Shown here piece after piece: positions 52,084 to 60,514 of a stretch of 64,000 nt of DNA. Each line of letters begins with the position of its first letter. Positions within the stretch are counted from its first letter, which is position 1. Made by a program: the position numbers and the translations under genes. The notes beneath the pieces were generated by a model. The model was not told the origin of the DNA. It was given only the letters and a program-made list of their open reading frames with translations, and did not search any database. Source of the DNA: Amycolatopsis benzoatilytica AK 16/65 (lineage in GTDB: Bacteria > Actinomycetota > Actinomycetes > Mycobacteriales > Pseudonocardiaceae); contig NZ_KB912942.1 in NCBI RefSeq assembly GCF_000383915.1, positions 7,134,388 through 7,198,387 of the forward strand, given 5' to 3'.

Positions 52084-52914
52084 TCAGGCGGGTGCGCGGC
52101 GCAGCCAGGCGCGGACGAGCGCGGCGGCCACGATGGCGAGCGCCAGTACGGCGAGCAGCAGCGGGAGCCTGGCCGGCGCAACGGCGGCGGGCAGCGCCTC
52201 GGCGGTGCCCGCCTTCTTCGCGTCGACCGTCGGCACCTGGTCCTGCGGCAGCTTGCCGGGCACCACCTGGGTGACGATCGGGGCCTGCACGAAGCTGGCC
52301 GGCAGCATCGCGGCGCCGGTGAAGATGCCGGATACCAAGGAGCCGAGGCCGTCCAGCCCGTTGCCCGAGGTCACCGGTTCGAGGGTGCTGCCGCCGCCGG
52401 GCTGGCCGGGGCCAGGCGGGGTGGGCGGCTTGGGGCCCGGAGACGGCGGGCCGGGCCGCGGTCCGGGACCGGGCGGCAGCGGGACGACCTTCTGCACTCC
52501 GCCGACCACTTGCTGCACGGTATTGCCGACGCCGTTCGCGGCGTTCTGCGCTGTCGGGCAGAGCGTGTTCGCGGCGAGGCTGCCGACCGCCGGGGTCTCG
52601 CCGACGCCCAGCCCCCGGACGACGTCGCCGACCGGCAGCGCGAACAGCGGGCCATTGCCGTCCGCCTGCTGCGATTGCGAGTCGAGGCCGACGGTGAGCC
52701 GGTTCGGCGCGTTCAGCGGAGCGCCCGCGTCGAGAGTGAGGGGCTTGCCGCTCTGGCCGTTCTGCAGCGTGGACTGGCAGTCGCCGTTCAACGTCGGATT
52801 CGGCGCGGGGTTCGGGTCGGCCGATGCCGTGCCCGGGAACGCCAGAGCCGTGGACAGCAAAGGAGCCGCGAGTGCGGCTCCGAGCGCGGTCAACCGTCCG
52901 ACGTGTTTCCGCAT
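52084..52914 (-). CDS. Secreted, C-terminally anchored protein, family member 3
   Basis: A 276-residue paralogue: signal peptide (LGAALAAPLLSTALAFPGTA), cysteines in NGDCQSTL and NTLCPTAQ, a Pro/Gly-rich linker (PLPPGPGPRPGPPSPGPKPP), then a C-terminal helix LLLAVLALAIVAAALVRAWL followed by RRAPA. ATG 52914 chosen; the ATG at 52938 adds a Gly/Val stretch before the signal. It heads the run of three genes, upstream of the rpsF operon. It lacks the RYG segment of the other two. Confidence 0.7.
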   Translation of the reverse strand: MRKHVGRLTALGAALAAPLLSTALAFPGTASADPNPAPNPTLNGDCQSTLQNGQSGKPLTLDAGAPLNAPNRLTVGLDSQSQQADGNGPLFALPVGDVVRGLGVGETPAVGSLAANTLCPTAQNAANGVGNTVQQVVGGVQKVVPLPPGPGPRPGPPSPGPKPPTPPGPGQPGGGSTLEPVTSGNGLDGLGSLVSGIFTGAAMLPASFVQAPIVTQVVPGKLPQDQVPTVDAKKAGTAEALPAAVAPARLPLLLAVLALAIVAAALVRAWLRRAPA

Positions 52915-53016
52915 GCGTCCTCCCCCGACTGGAATCACGGAACGCGCTCACGGTACTCCACGAGCGTCACGAACTCGGGCGGAAGGGGCCGATTCACTCG
53001 GGAGTAGCGTCGGGTC

Positions 53017-53790
53017 ATGCAGATTGGCGCCCATGTCCGCGACGACGATCCGCTGGCCGCCGTCGCCGAGCGAGAAGCCGACGTCGTCCAGTTCTTTCTC
53101 TCCGACCCGCAGGGGTGGAAGGCACCGAAACCGCATCCGCACGGCGAGGCGATCAAGGCCGCGCCGGTCGAGGTGTTCATCCACGCGCCGTACCTGATCA
53201 ACGTCGCGTCCAAGAACAACCGGATCCGGATCCCGTCCCGCAAGAACGTCACCCAGCACGCCGACGGCGCCGCCGCGATCGGAGCCCACGGCCTGATCGT
53301 GCACGGCGGGCACGTCGGTGCCGGGGACGACGTCGAGGAAGGGCTGCTCAACTGGCGCAAGCTTTTCGAGCGCGAAGCGGAGAAGGGCGGCTTCGCGGTG
53401 CCGATCCTGATCGAGAACACCGCGGGCGGGGACAACGCGATGACCCGCGAGCTCGACGTGATCGCCCGGTTGTGGGACAAGGTCGGCGAGTTCGGCGCGG
53501 GATTCTGCCTCGACACCTGCCACGCCTACGCGGCTGGTTGGGACCTCGCGACCGCGGTGGAGAAGGTCAAGGCCATCACCGGCCGGATCGACCTGGTGCA
53601 CTGCAACAACTCCCGCGACGAGTTCGGCTCCAACCGTGACCGGCACGCGTCAGTGGTCGACGGCGACGGCACGATCGAGCCGGAGTTGCTGGCCGAGGTC
53701 GTGCGGCAAGCCGGCGCGCCGGTAGTGGTCGAGACGCCGGGCGACGGTCAGGCCGCAGACATCGCCTACCTGCGCAAACAGCTCGCCTGA
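53017..53790 (+). CDS. nfo: Deoxyribonuclease IV (AP endonuclease)
   Basis: Cleaves DNA at abasic sites in base-excision repair. 257 residues, TIM barrel of the endonuclease IV family. Metal-binding segments are IHAPYLINVA, VHGGHVGAGDDVEEGL, PILIENTAGGD, FCLDTCHAYAAGWD and DLVHCNNSRDEFGSNRDRHA. Divergent from the three secreted-protein genes; ends before a bidirectional hairpin shared with the GT87 gene. Confidence 0.93.
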   Translation: MQIGAHVRDDDPLAAVAEREADVVQFFLSDPQGWKAPKPHPHGEAIKAAPVEVFIHAPYLINVASKNNRIRIPSRKNVTQHADGAAAIGAHGLIVHGGHVGAGDDVEEGLLNWRKLFEREAEKGGFAVPILIENTAGGDNAMTRELDVIARLWDKVGEFGAGFCLDTCHAYAAGWDLATAVEKVKAITGRIDLVHCNNSRDEFGSNRDRHASVVDGDGTIEPELLAEVVRQAGAPVVVETPGDGQAADIAYLRKQLA

Positions 53791-53794
53791 CAGT

Positions 53795-53843
53795 CGGGCA
53801 GGGCTCCTGGCCGGACTCCGATTCCGACCAGGGGCCCTGCCCG
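53795..53843. terminator. Bidirectional hairpin between nfo and the GT87 gene
   Basis: Long interrupted stem between two convergent genes: CGGGCAGGGC and CCTGG plus CGG on the left pair with CCG, CCAGG and GCCCTGCCCG on the right, with single-base mismatches between blocks. No T-tract. Confidence 0.6.
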
Positions 53844-53853
53844 GACCACAGGA

Positions 53854-55419
53854 TCAGGGGGCGGGCTGGTGCGCTGGCGCGGCCGGGCGGGAGCGGAAGG
53901 TCAAGCGGTCCCGGGCGCGTTCGAGCACTCCACCGGCCGGATCGTCGTCGCCGGAGAGCCGGACCAGATCGGTGCGCGGACGGTAGATCTCGCGGATCAC
54001 CAGCACGCACAGCCCGGCGACGGCCAGGTCGCGGACCACCACGGTGCCGAGGAACCAGCCCTCCGGCAGTCCTTTGTGGTCGACGCCGAGGTAGTAGAAC
54101 ATCCGCGGCACCCAGACCGCCGCGTCGAGGACCATCCAGGTCAGCAGCAGCCGCCAGCGCGGGATCGCGAGCACGGCCAGCGGCACCAGCCACAGCGAGT
54201 ACTGCGGGCTCCACACCTTGTTGGTGAGCAGGAACGCCGCGACGATCAGGAACGCGAGCTGGCCGAAGCGCGGCCGCCGCGGCGCGCTGAGCGCGACGTA
54301 GGCGATCCCCGCGCAGCAGGCCAGGAACAGCACCGCGACCACGATGTTCAGCACGGTCGGCGGCTGTCCTTTTTGGAGTACGCCGTCGAAGCCGGCCCAG
54401 CCGGTGGCGTAGGAAATCGCGTTGTAGAGCGAATCCGGATCCATCGGGCGCAGGGTGTTGAGCCGGAAGAACTCCGCCCAGCCGCGCGGCGCGACGACGA
54501 GGAAGGGAACGTTCACCACCAGCCAGGCCAGCACCGCGAATCCGGCGGTCCGGCTCCATTCGCGCAGTTTTCCGGCGCGCAGGCAGAGCAGGAACAGCAC
54601 GCCCAGCAGGAGCAGCGGATAGAGCTTGGTCGCGATGCCGAGCCCGAACAGCACCCCGGCGACCTCTGGGCGTTTTCGCGACCAGGCGAGGATCCCGGCC
54701 GCGGTGGCCGCGGTGGCGAGCGCGTCGAAGTTCGTAAAGGTGTGGACCAGCACCAGCGGGGAGATCGCGACCAGCACCGCGTCCCACGGCCGGCGTTTCG
54801 TCGTCCGCCCGGTGGCCCACACGGTGACCAGCCAGGCGAGCGCGAGCCAGAACGCGGAAATGTTGAAGTAGATCGCCACCGGCAGCGCGCCGGGGAGCCA
54901 GCCGGCGTTCGCGATCGAGGTCCAGCCCGCCGCGAGTTTCGCGTTGATCCACTGGAACAAGCCGCTGACCACCGGGTACTCCATGTACCGGGTCTGGTTC
55001 TCGGCGGTCTGCGTGTCCTCCCGCCACGACGTGACATAGGGGAAGGTGTGCGAATCGTTGAGCTTCTCCGAGCTGTAGAGCGGCACGATGTCGGAGTAGC
55101 ACATGGCGACGAACGGGCGACCGGATCGCCAGTCGAGCTGGAGCGCGCCGCTGGAATCGCTGTATTGCTGGATGCACGACGCCTTGCCGAACCAGCACAC
55201 GACCAGTGCGAGCATCGCCATCGCCAGCCCGACCCGCTGCGGCGACCAGAACCACTGTCTGCCGACAGCCGCGTGCGCTCCGATCGGCCCGCCGATGGGT
55301 CTCGTCGCCGCGGCCACCAACGGGTCCTGGCGGCTGGGGGCGATCCGCTCGGCCGGGGTCAGCGTGCGAGGCGCCGAATCCGGTTCGTCGGCGGTTGCGT
55401 GGTCGGAAGCGCGGGACAC
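53854..55419 (-). CDS. GT87 family membrane glycosyltransferase
   Basis: A 521-residue membrane protein with about 11 hydrophobic segments, of the DUF2029/GT87 family of polyprenol-phosphate-mannose-dependent mannosyltransferases (equivalent in position to Rv0051). After the first helix a periplasmic loop holds PLYSSEKLNDSHTFPYVTSW. Later segments include LWLVPLAVLAIPRWRLLLTW and PEVAGVLFGLGIATKLYPLL. GTG 55419 avoids a basic upstream piece. The acceptor in this organism is not known. Confidence 0.8.
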   Translation of the reverse strand: MSRASDHATADEPDSAPRTLTPAERIAPSRQDPLVAAATRPIGGPIGAHAAVGRQWFWSPQRVGLAMAMLALVVCWFGKASCIQQYSDSSGALQLDWRSGRPFVAMCYSDIVPLYSSEKLNDSHTFPYVTSWREDTQTAENQTRYMEYPVVSGLFQWINAKLAAGWTSIANAGWLPGALPVAIYFNISAFWLALAWLVTVWATGRTTKRRPWDAVLVAISPLVLVHTFTNFDALATAATAAGILAWSRKRPEVAGVLFGLGIATKLYPLLLLGVLFLLCLRAGKLREWSRTAGFAVLAWLVVNVPFLVVAPRGWAEFFRLNTLRPMDPDSLYNAISYATGWAGFDGVLQKGQPPTVLNIVVAVLFLACCAGIAYVALSAPRRPRFGQLAFLIVAAFLLTNKVWSPQYSLWLVPLAVLAIPRWRLLLTWMVLDAAVWVPRMFYYLGVDHKGLPEGWFLGTVVVRDLAVAGLCVLVIREIYRPRTDLVRLSGDDDPAGGVLERARDRLTFRSRPAAPAHQPAP

Positions 55420-55456
55420 GTCGCGAGATGCTAGCGGTCCGCGGGTGGGGTGCCGG

Positions 55457-56524
55457 TCATTTCGGGTCCTCGTAAAACCCGGCAAGCACCTCGAACGCCG
55501 CGCCGAGGGCGACCGCTTCCTCGTCCAGATCGCTCAGTTCCACGTCAATTCGCTGCCAATACGGCACCGGCAGCAGCTCGCGCAGCTGGGCCGCCACCGT
55601 TTCGCGGTAGATCTCCGGCGCGGCGCGGACGGCGCGGCCGAACAGGACGATCCGTTCCAGGTCGAGCACCTGGACCAGGTCGGCGAGGCCGATGCCGAGC
55701 AGCCGGGCGGCGTCGGCCGGGGTGCCGGCGGCGCGATGCATCACCTCGACGCAGCCGCGTCGTCCGCACGCGCAGCGCGGGCCGGCGTAGGCGATCGTGG
55801 TGTGCCCGAACTCGCCGGCGTTGGTGCGCGGACCTCGGTAGACGCGTCCGTCGATGAGCAGGCCGACCCCGATTCCGGTGCCGACCAGCACCACTGCGGT
55901 GGCGGTCGAGGTCTCCTCCGGCCAGGCGTGCGCGAAGGCGGCGGAGTTGGTGTTCTTGTCCAGCGTCACCGGCAGCCCGGTGCGTTCGGCGAGCAGGTCG
56001 CGCAACGGGACGTCGTGCCAGCCGGGCATGTTCGTGGCGTCGCGGACCCGGCCGGCGCGGTGGTCGAGCGGGCCGACCGCGCCGACGCCGAGGCCGAGCA
56101 CCCGGGCCGGATCGACGTCGGCGAGCAGTGTGCGGACGCCGTCGGCGAGGGCGGTCACGGCGGCTTCGGGAGTGAACCCGGTGGGCAGTGCGCCTTCCGT
56201 GATGGCCTCGACCTCGCCGGTCAGGCCGGTGCGCAGGACGAGGTAGCCGTCGCGGTCGAGCTGGGCGCCGAGCGCACAGCGGGCTTCCGGGCGCAGCCGC
56301 AGCATTGTGCGTGGTTTGCCGACGCCCACCGCGGCCTGGCGCTGCACGTCCAGCAGGCCCTCGGGCAGCAGGTCAGAGACAATTTTCGACACGGCTTGCT
56401 GGGTGAGCTCGGACCGTTGCGCGAGCTCGACCCGGCTCAGCCCGCCGGCCCGCAGGATGTGCCCGAGCAGCAGCGCCCGGTTGTGCCGGCGCAGCCCGCG
56501 CAGGTTTACGCCGGTTTCCGCCAT
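55457..56524 (-). CDS. ROK family transcriptional regulator
   Basis: A 355-residue protein: an N-terminal winged helix-turn-helix (GLSRVELAQRSELTQQAVSK) and a C-terminal sugar-kinase-like ROK domain (LGLGVGAVGPLDHRAGRVRD) with the Zn motif CACGRRGCVE at about residue 245. ATG 56524 chosen after the upstream ATG 56560, which gives a non-conserved lead. The glycine-rich loop VLVGTGIGVGLLIDG is intact. It is divergent from an oxidoreductase gene; the 57-bp spacer has a CAACAGTGTTG palindrome likely to be its own operator. Ligand unknown. Confidence 0.88.
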   Translation of the reverse strand: MAETGVNLRGLRRHNRALLLGHILRAGGLSRVELAQRSELTQQAVSKIVSDLLPEGLLDVQRQAAVGVGKPRTMLRLRPEARCALGAQLDRDGYLVLRTGLTGEVEAITEGALPTGFTPEAAVTALADGVRTLLADVDPARVLGLGVGAVGPLDHRAGRVRDATNMPGWHDVPLRDLLAERTGLPVTLDKNTNSAAFAHAWPEETSTATAVVLVGTGIGVGLLIDGRVYRGPRTNAGEFGHTTIAYAGPRCACGRRGCVEVMHRAAGTPADAARLLGIGLADLVQVLDLERIVLFGRAVRAAPEIYRETVAAQLRELLPVPYWQRIDVELSDLDEEAVALGAAFEVLAGFYEDPK

Positions 56525-56557
56525 CGGCTGATCATGCCGAACGGGTGGCCAATTACG

Positions 56558-56574
56558 CAACAGTGTTGTTTAAT
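56558..56574 (+). promoter_or_regulatory. ROK operator and -10 box between divergent genes
   Basis: Perfect inverted repeat CAACA-G-TGTTG at 56558-56568, followed at once by TTTAAT (56569-56574), which can serve as -10 box for the oxidoreductase whose ATG starts 8 bp later (leaderless or nearly so). A regulator bound at the repeat would overlap the promoter. Confidence 0.5.
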
Positions 56575-56581
56575 AGCGCGC

Positions 56582-57649
56582 ATGGCTGATGAAGCGCGGG
56601 TCGGAATCCTGGGCTACGGGATCGGCGGCCGCATCTTCCACGCGCCGCTGGTCGCCGCGACGCCGGGGCTCGTTCCGGCGGTGCTGGTCACCGCGAATCC
56701 GGAGCGGGCGGCGCAGGCGCACGCCGACTATCCGGACGCTGAGGTGCTCCCGGACGCAGACGCACTGTTCGACCGCGCGGGCGAACTCGACCTGGTCGTG
56801 GTGAGCACGCCGAACCGCACCCACGCGCCGCTCGCACTCCGGGCGATCGAGGCCGGTCTGCCGGTCGTCGTCGACAAGCCGTTCGCACCGACCGCGGCCG
56901 AAGCGCAGCAGGTGCTCGACGCGGCGAAGGCCAACGGGGTCGGCCTCACCGTCTTCCAGAACCGGCGCTGGGACTCGGATTTCCGCACGGTCGTGAAGGT
57001 TCTCGAATCCGGCCGGCTCGGCGACGTGTTCCGCTTCGAATCCCGCTACGACCGCTGGGTGCCGAAGGTCAAGGACAACTGGCGCGAGTTCGGCGACCCG
57101 GCCGAGGCCGGCGGTCTGCTCTACGACCTCGGCGCGCACATCGTCGACCAGGCGTTGCAGCTGTTCGGCCCGGTCGCCTCGGTCTACGCGGAGGTGGACC
57201 GTCGTCGCCCCGGGGTACAGGTGGACGACGACGTGTTCGTCGCGCTGCACCACGTGAACGGGGTCCGGTCGCACCTGTGGTCGTCGGCGCTCGCCGGCAC
57301 TCGCAACCCGCGCTTCCGCGTGCTCGGCAGTGCCGCAGCGTTCACCAAGTACGGCCTCGACGTGCAGGAACCGCAGATCAAGGACGGTCTCCGGCCCGGC
57401 GACGCCGGCTGGGGCGTGGAGCCGGAAGCGAACGCCGGCCGGCTCGGCGTCGACGACGGCACCGACCGCACCGAGCTGGTGCCGACCGAAACCGGATGCT
57501 ACGAAGCGTTTTACACCCAGGTCCGGGACGCCTTGCGCGGCGATGCGGAGTTCCCGGTGGACCCGGCGAGCGCGGTCGCGACGCTGGAAGTCATCGAGGC
57601 CGCGCACCGCGCGGGCGCGGAAGGACGCGTGATCGAACTCGGCGGCTGA
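56582..57649 (+). CDS. Gfo/Idh/MocA family oxidoreductase
   Basis: A 355-residue NAD(P)-dependent sugar or inositol dehydrogenase. N-terminal Rossmann fold RVGILGYGIGGRIFHAPLVA, then STPNRTHAPLALRAIEAGLP and VVVDKPFAPTAAEAQQ (the conserved EKP-like DKP). The C-terminal domain shows GGLLYDLGAHIVDQALQLFG, the usual active-site region with Asp/His. Divergent partner of the ROK regulator, which probably controls it in response to a sugar. Confidence 0.9.
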   Translation: MADEARVGILGYGIGGRIFHAPLVAATPGLVPAVLVTANPERAAQAHADYPDAEVLPDADALFDRAGELDLVVVSTPNRTHAPLALRAIEAGLPVVVDKPFAPTAAEAQQVLDAAKANGVGLTVFQNRRWDSDFRTVVKVLESGRLGDVFRFESRYDRWVPKVKDNWREFGDPAEAGGLLYDLGAHIVDQALQLFGPVASVYAEVDRRRPGVQVDDDVFVALHHVNGVRSHLWSSALAGTRNPRFRVLGSAAAFTKYGLDVQEPQIKDGLRPGDAGWGVEPEANAGRLGVDDGTDRTELVPTETGCYEAFYTQVRDALRGDAEFPVDPASAVATLEVIEAAHRAGAEGRVIELGG

Positions 57650-57668
57650 GCCCGCCTTCGGCGAAAAG

Positions 57669-57716
57669 GGCCGTGTCCGCGGCGGAATCCCCCAGCGTCG
57701 CGGCCACGGCCTTTTT
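57669..57716 (+). terminator. Terminator of the oxidoreductase gene
   Basis: GGCCGTG (57669-57675) pairs with CACGGCC (57705-57711), with an inner CCGCG / CGCGG helix, and five Ts follow (57712-57716). Confidence 0.75.
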
Positions 57717-57732
57717 CGTGGCCGAAGACAGC

Positions 57733-57770
57733 GAAAGGGGCGGAAGACCGAGTGGTCTTCCGCCCCTTTC
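57733..57770. terminator. Bidirectional terminator for the first PBP gene
   Basis: Perfect 17-bp stem (57733-57749 with 57754-57770; GAAAGGGGCGGAAGACC and its complement) with a GAGT loop, 12 bp after the end of the penicillin-binding protein gene. Its TTTC/GAAA ends give short T or A stretches on both sides. Confidence 0.75.
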
Positions 57771-57781
57771 CGGCTGTTCGG

Positions 57782-60301
57782 CTACTGCTGCGGTGGTGCG
57801 GTCCCCGTCGACGGGCCGCCGCTGATCGGCCCACCGTCGTGGCCTGGCGGGTTGCCGTGGCTCGGCCAGCCGTTGCCGCCGGTCGGCCAGCTCGGGCCGC
57901 CGCTGATCGGGCCGCCGTGGCCGTTCCCGTTCCCGTTTCCGTTGTCGTTGCCATTGCCGTTGCCCGGGTTCGGGTCGGTGCCGTCGGCGGGCGGCTGGTT
58001 CACGTCCGTGTTCGACGGCGGCGGGGGCGGCGCCTGGATGCCGATCAGGTCGACCTGGTCGAACTTCTCGGCCGGCTTGCCCTTCAAATAGCCGTCGAGG
58101 AACTTCTGCCACAACGGACCGGCGATCGTCGACCCGTAGATCGGCGAGGTGCCCTTGCCGTGCAGCGCCTGGTCGCCGTCCGCGCCGACCCACGCCGCGA
58201 CCGAGACCGACGGCGTGTACCCGACCATCCAGGTCTGCGCGTTCGCGTTCGACGCCCAGCTCGGTTCGCCCGCGCGCGGGGTGTGCTGCTGGGTACCGGT
58301 CTTGCCGGCGCATTCGTGGCCGGACGGGCACTTCAGGTGCGAGAAGTCGATCACCGGTTCGAGTGCGGTGGTGACGTTGCCGGCGATCTGCTTGCTCAGG
58401 TTCGTGTCGCTCGCGAACACCGATTTGCCGGTGGGCGCCGGCGCCTCGTAGGCGACCTCGTTCTGCGAGTTGGTCACCTTCAGCACGAAGTGCCGGTCCC
58501 GCTGGACGCCGTTCGCGGCGAACGTCGCGTACGCGCTGGCCATGTCCGCCGGGGTGATCCGGGTGTTCCCGCCGCCGAGCGCGATGTTCGCGTCGGCTGT
58601 GGAGATCTCCGACTTGCCGCCGTCCTGCGTGGTCTTGATACCCGCTTCCTTGGCCGCCTCGCCGACTGGGCCGGGATGGGTCTGGTTCAGCACCATGTCG
58701 TAGAACACGGTGTTCGCCGAGACCTTCATCGCTTCGGCGACCGTGCACTGCGGACCGCAGCTGGAACCTGGGCCGGCGTTGCGCACCACCCGGCCGTCGA
58801 AGGTCCGGTTGTTGCTGCCGTCGAAGACCTCGTTGATCCCCTTGCCCATCTTGAGGAACGCGGTGAGGTCGAACGCCTTCATCGACGAACCCGGGTTCTG
58901 CGGCGTGTTCGCCCAGTCACGGGCGGCCTGCTTCTTCCCGTCCACGTCGATGGTGGCCGGTCCGCCGTAGTAGGCGAGCACCCCGCCGGTCTTCGGGTCG
59001 ACCGCCACCAGCGAATCGAGCAGCCGATCGTCTGACTGGCCCTTCAGCGCGTCGGTGGCCGCCTGGGTCGCCAGCTCCTGCGCGCTCTTGTCGATCGTGG
59101 TCTGGACGGTGTAGCCGCCGGAGTAGTACTTGTCTTCGCCGATGCCGTGCTGCGCCAGCTCGGCCATGACCTGGCCGGAGATGAACTTGTACGGCGCGTT
59201 CGCGTCGTTCTTGGACTCCGCCAGCGGGATCACGTCCGGGAACTTCGCGTCTTTGCGCTGCTGGGCGGTGATGTAGTTGTTCTGCAGCATCCGGTCCAGC
59301 GCGGTGTTCCACCGGCTCTGGGCGACCTTCGGGTTCTCCGAACGGCCCGGCTGCTGGATCAGCCCGGCCAGCAGCGCGGCCTCCGAGTAGCTCAGCTGCC
59401 CGACGTCCTTGTGGAAGAACGCCTGCGAAGCCGCGCCGATGCCGTACGCGCCACGTCCGAAGTAGATGATGTTCAGGTACGCGGTGATGATGTCTTTTTT
59501 CTCGTACGTCTGATTCATCTTGAACGACTTGGCCAGCTCGGTCCACTTGCGGGTGAGCGTGGGCGCGTCGTTGTCGGTGGCCTTCTTGATGTACTGCTGC
59601 GAGATCGTCGATCCGCCGCCGGTGCCGCCGGTGAGGTTGTTGAAGACCGCGCGCAGCAAGCCGGTGACGTCGAATCCGGAGTTGGTCTCGAACGTCGAGT
59701 CCTCGGTGGCGATCACCGCGTGCTTCACCACGTCCGGGATCTGCTGCGCGGTGAGGATCTGCCGGTTGCCGCCGGAGGGCACGTCCTTGCCCATCGGGCT
59801 GCCGTCGGCGTACAGGTAGGTGACCGCCTGGGTCTGGGCCTGCGCGACGCTCTGCGGCGACGGCACGTCGACCATGAAGTAGGTGATCACGAACGCGATC
59901 GCCGGGATCACGATGAAGACGCCGACGAACGCGTACGAGCAGCGCCGGACGATTTTCCAGCGCCGCTTCTTGCGCTGCGCCGGCGTGCGGCCCTTCTTGT
60001 CGAGGTCCGCGTCCGCCGGGTAGCCGTCGTCCGGGTCGCCGTAGCCGTCGCCGCGGTAGTCGCGGAAATCGGCGTCGCGGTAGTCGTCCTCGACCATCCG
60101 GTGCGTCATCAGCTGCGGCTCGCGCTGCGGAGGAGGCGGTTGGACCGGCCGTCGGCCAGGCGGCGGCGGGCGGTACCCCGGCGGCGGCGAGCCGCCCGGC
60201 GGAGTCGCGGGCCGCTGCGGGCCGCGTGCCCACGGCGGAGGCGCGGGCTGGGAACGAGGTGGTTGCCGCGGATCGGGATCGCGGTCGGGCCAGTCGTTCA
60301 C
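57782..60301 (-). CDS. Class A penicillin-binding protein (PonA-like) 1
   Basis: Bifunctional glycan polymerase and crosslinker, 839 residues. Order: Pro-rich cytoplasmic N-terminus (~105 residues), basic segment, one membrane helix (SYAFVGVFIVIPAIAFVITY), transglycosylase GT51 domain (ATEDSTFETNSGF, GGSTISQQYIKKATDN at about 230), transpeptidase domain with PGSSMKAF (catalytic Ser near 470), VSANTV (~529) and GKTGTQQ (~665), then a Gly/Asn/Pro-rich tail. The usual His in the EDxxFxxHxG motif reads Asn, as in mycobacterial PonA1. GTG 60301 chosen. Paralogous to the next gene. Confidence 0.93.
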   Translation of the reverse strand: MNDWPDRDPDPRQPPRSQPAPPPWARGPQRPATPPGGSPPPGYRPPPPGRRPVQPPPPQREPQLMTHRMVEDDYRDADFRDYRGDGYGDPDDGYPADADLDKKGRTPAQRKKRRWKIVRRCSYAFVGVFIVIPAIAFVITYFMVDVPSPQSVAQAQTQAVTYLYADGSPMGKDVPSGGNRQILTAQQIPDVVKHAVIATEDSTFETNSGFDVTGLLRAVFNNLTGGTGGGSTISQQYIKKATDNDAPTLTRKWTELAKSFKMNQTYEKKDIITAYLNIIYFGRGAYGIGAASQAFFHKDVGQLSYSEAALLAGLIQQPGRSENPKVAQSRWNTALDRMLQNNYITAQQRKDAKFPDVIPLAESKNDANAPYKFISGQVMAELAQHGIGEDKYYSGGYTVQTTIDKSAQELATQAATDALKGQSDDRLLDSLVAVDPKTGGVLAYYGGPATIDVDGKKQAARDWANTPQNPGSSMKAFDLTAFLKMGKGINEVFDGSNNRTFDGRVVRNAGPGSSCGPQCTVAEAMKVSANTVFYDMVLNQTHPGPVGEAAKEAGIKTTQDGGKSEISTADANIALGGGNTRITPADMASAYATFAANGVQRDRHFVLKVTNSQNEVAYEAPAPTGKSVFASDTNLSKQIAGNVTTALEPVIDFSHLKCPSGHECAGKTGTQQHTPRAGEPSWASNANAQTWMVGYTPSVSVAAWVGADGDQALHGKGTSPIYGSTIAGPLWQKFLDGYLKGKPAEKFDQVDLIGIQAPPPPPSNTDVNQPPADGTDPNPGNGNGNDNGNGNGNGHGGPISGGPSWPTGGNGWPSHGNPPGHDGGPISGGPSTGTAPPQQ

Positions 60302-60463
60302 GGTGCGGATCCTCTTCTCGAAGACGGGCGCGCTGCGGATGCAGAACCCCTCTGATGACCAGGACGCTTCGCCCGGGTCAAGGTTCACTCTGCTGGCGAT
60401 CCCCTTTCCGGGGGATGACGGCCGTCGCGAACCTACCGCACGCGGCGGTGAACGGAACCCGGC

Positions 60464-60499
60464 AAAAGGGGCCCCCGGCAGTACAGCCGAGGGCCCCTT
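60464..60499 (-). terminator. Terminator of the second PBP gene
   Basis: On the minus strand AAGGGGCCC pairs with GGGCCCCTT (60499-60491 with 60474-60466), with an inner CGGC / GCCG helix, followed by TTTT. It lies 15 bp after the end of the PBP gene at 60515. Confidence 0.7.
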
Positions 60500-60514
60500 C
60501 GTCTTCCGCGCAGG

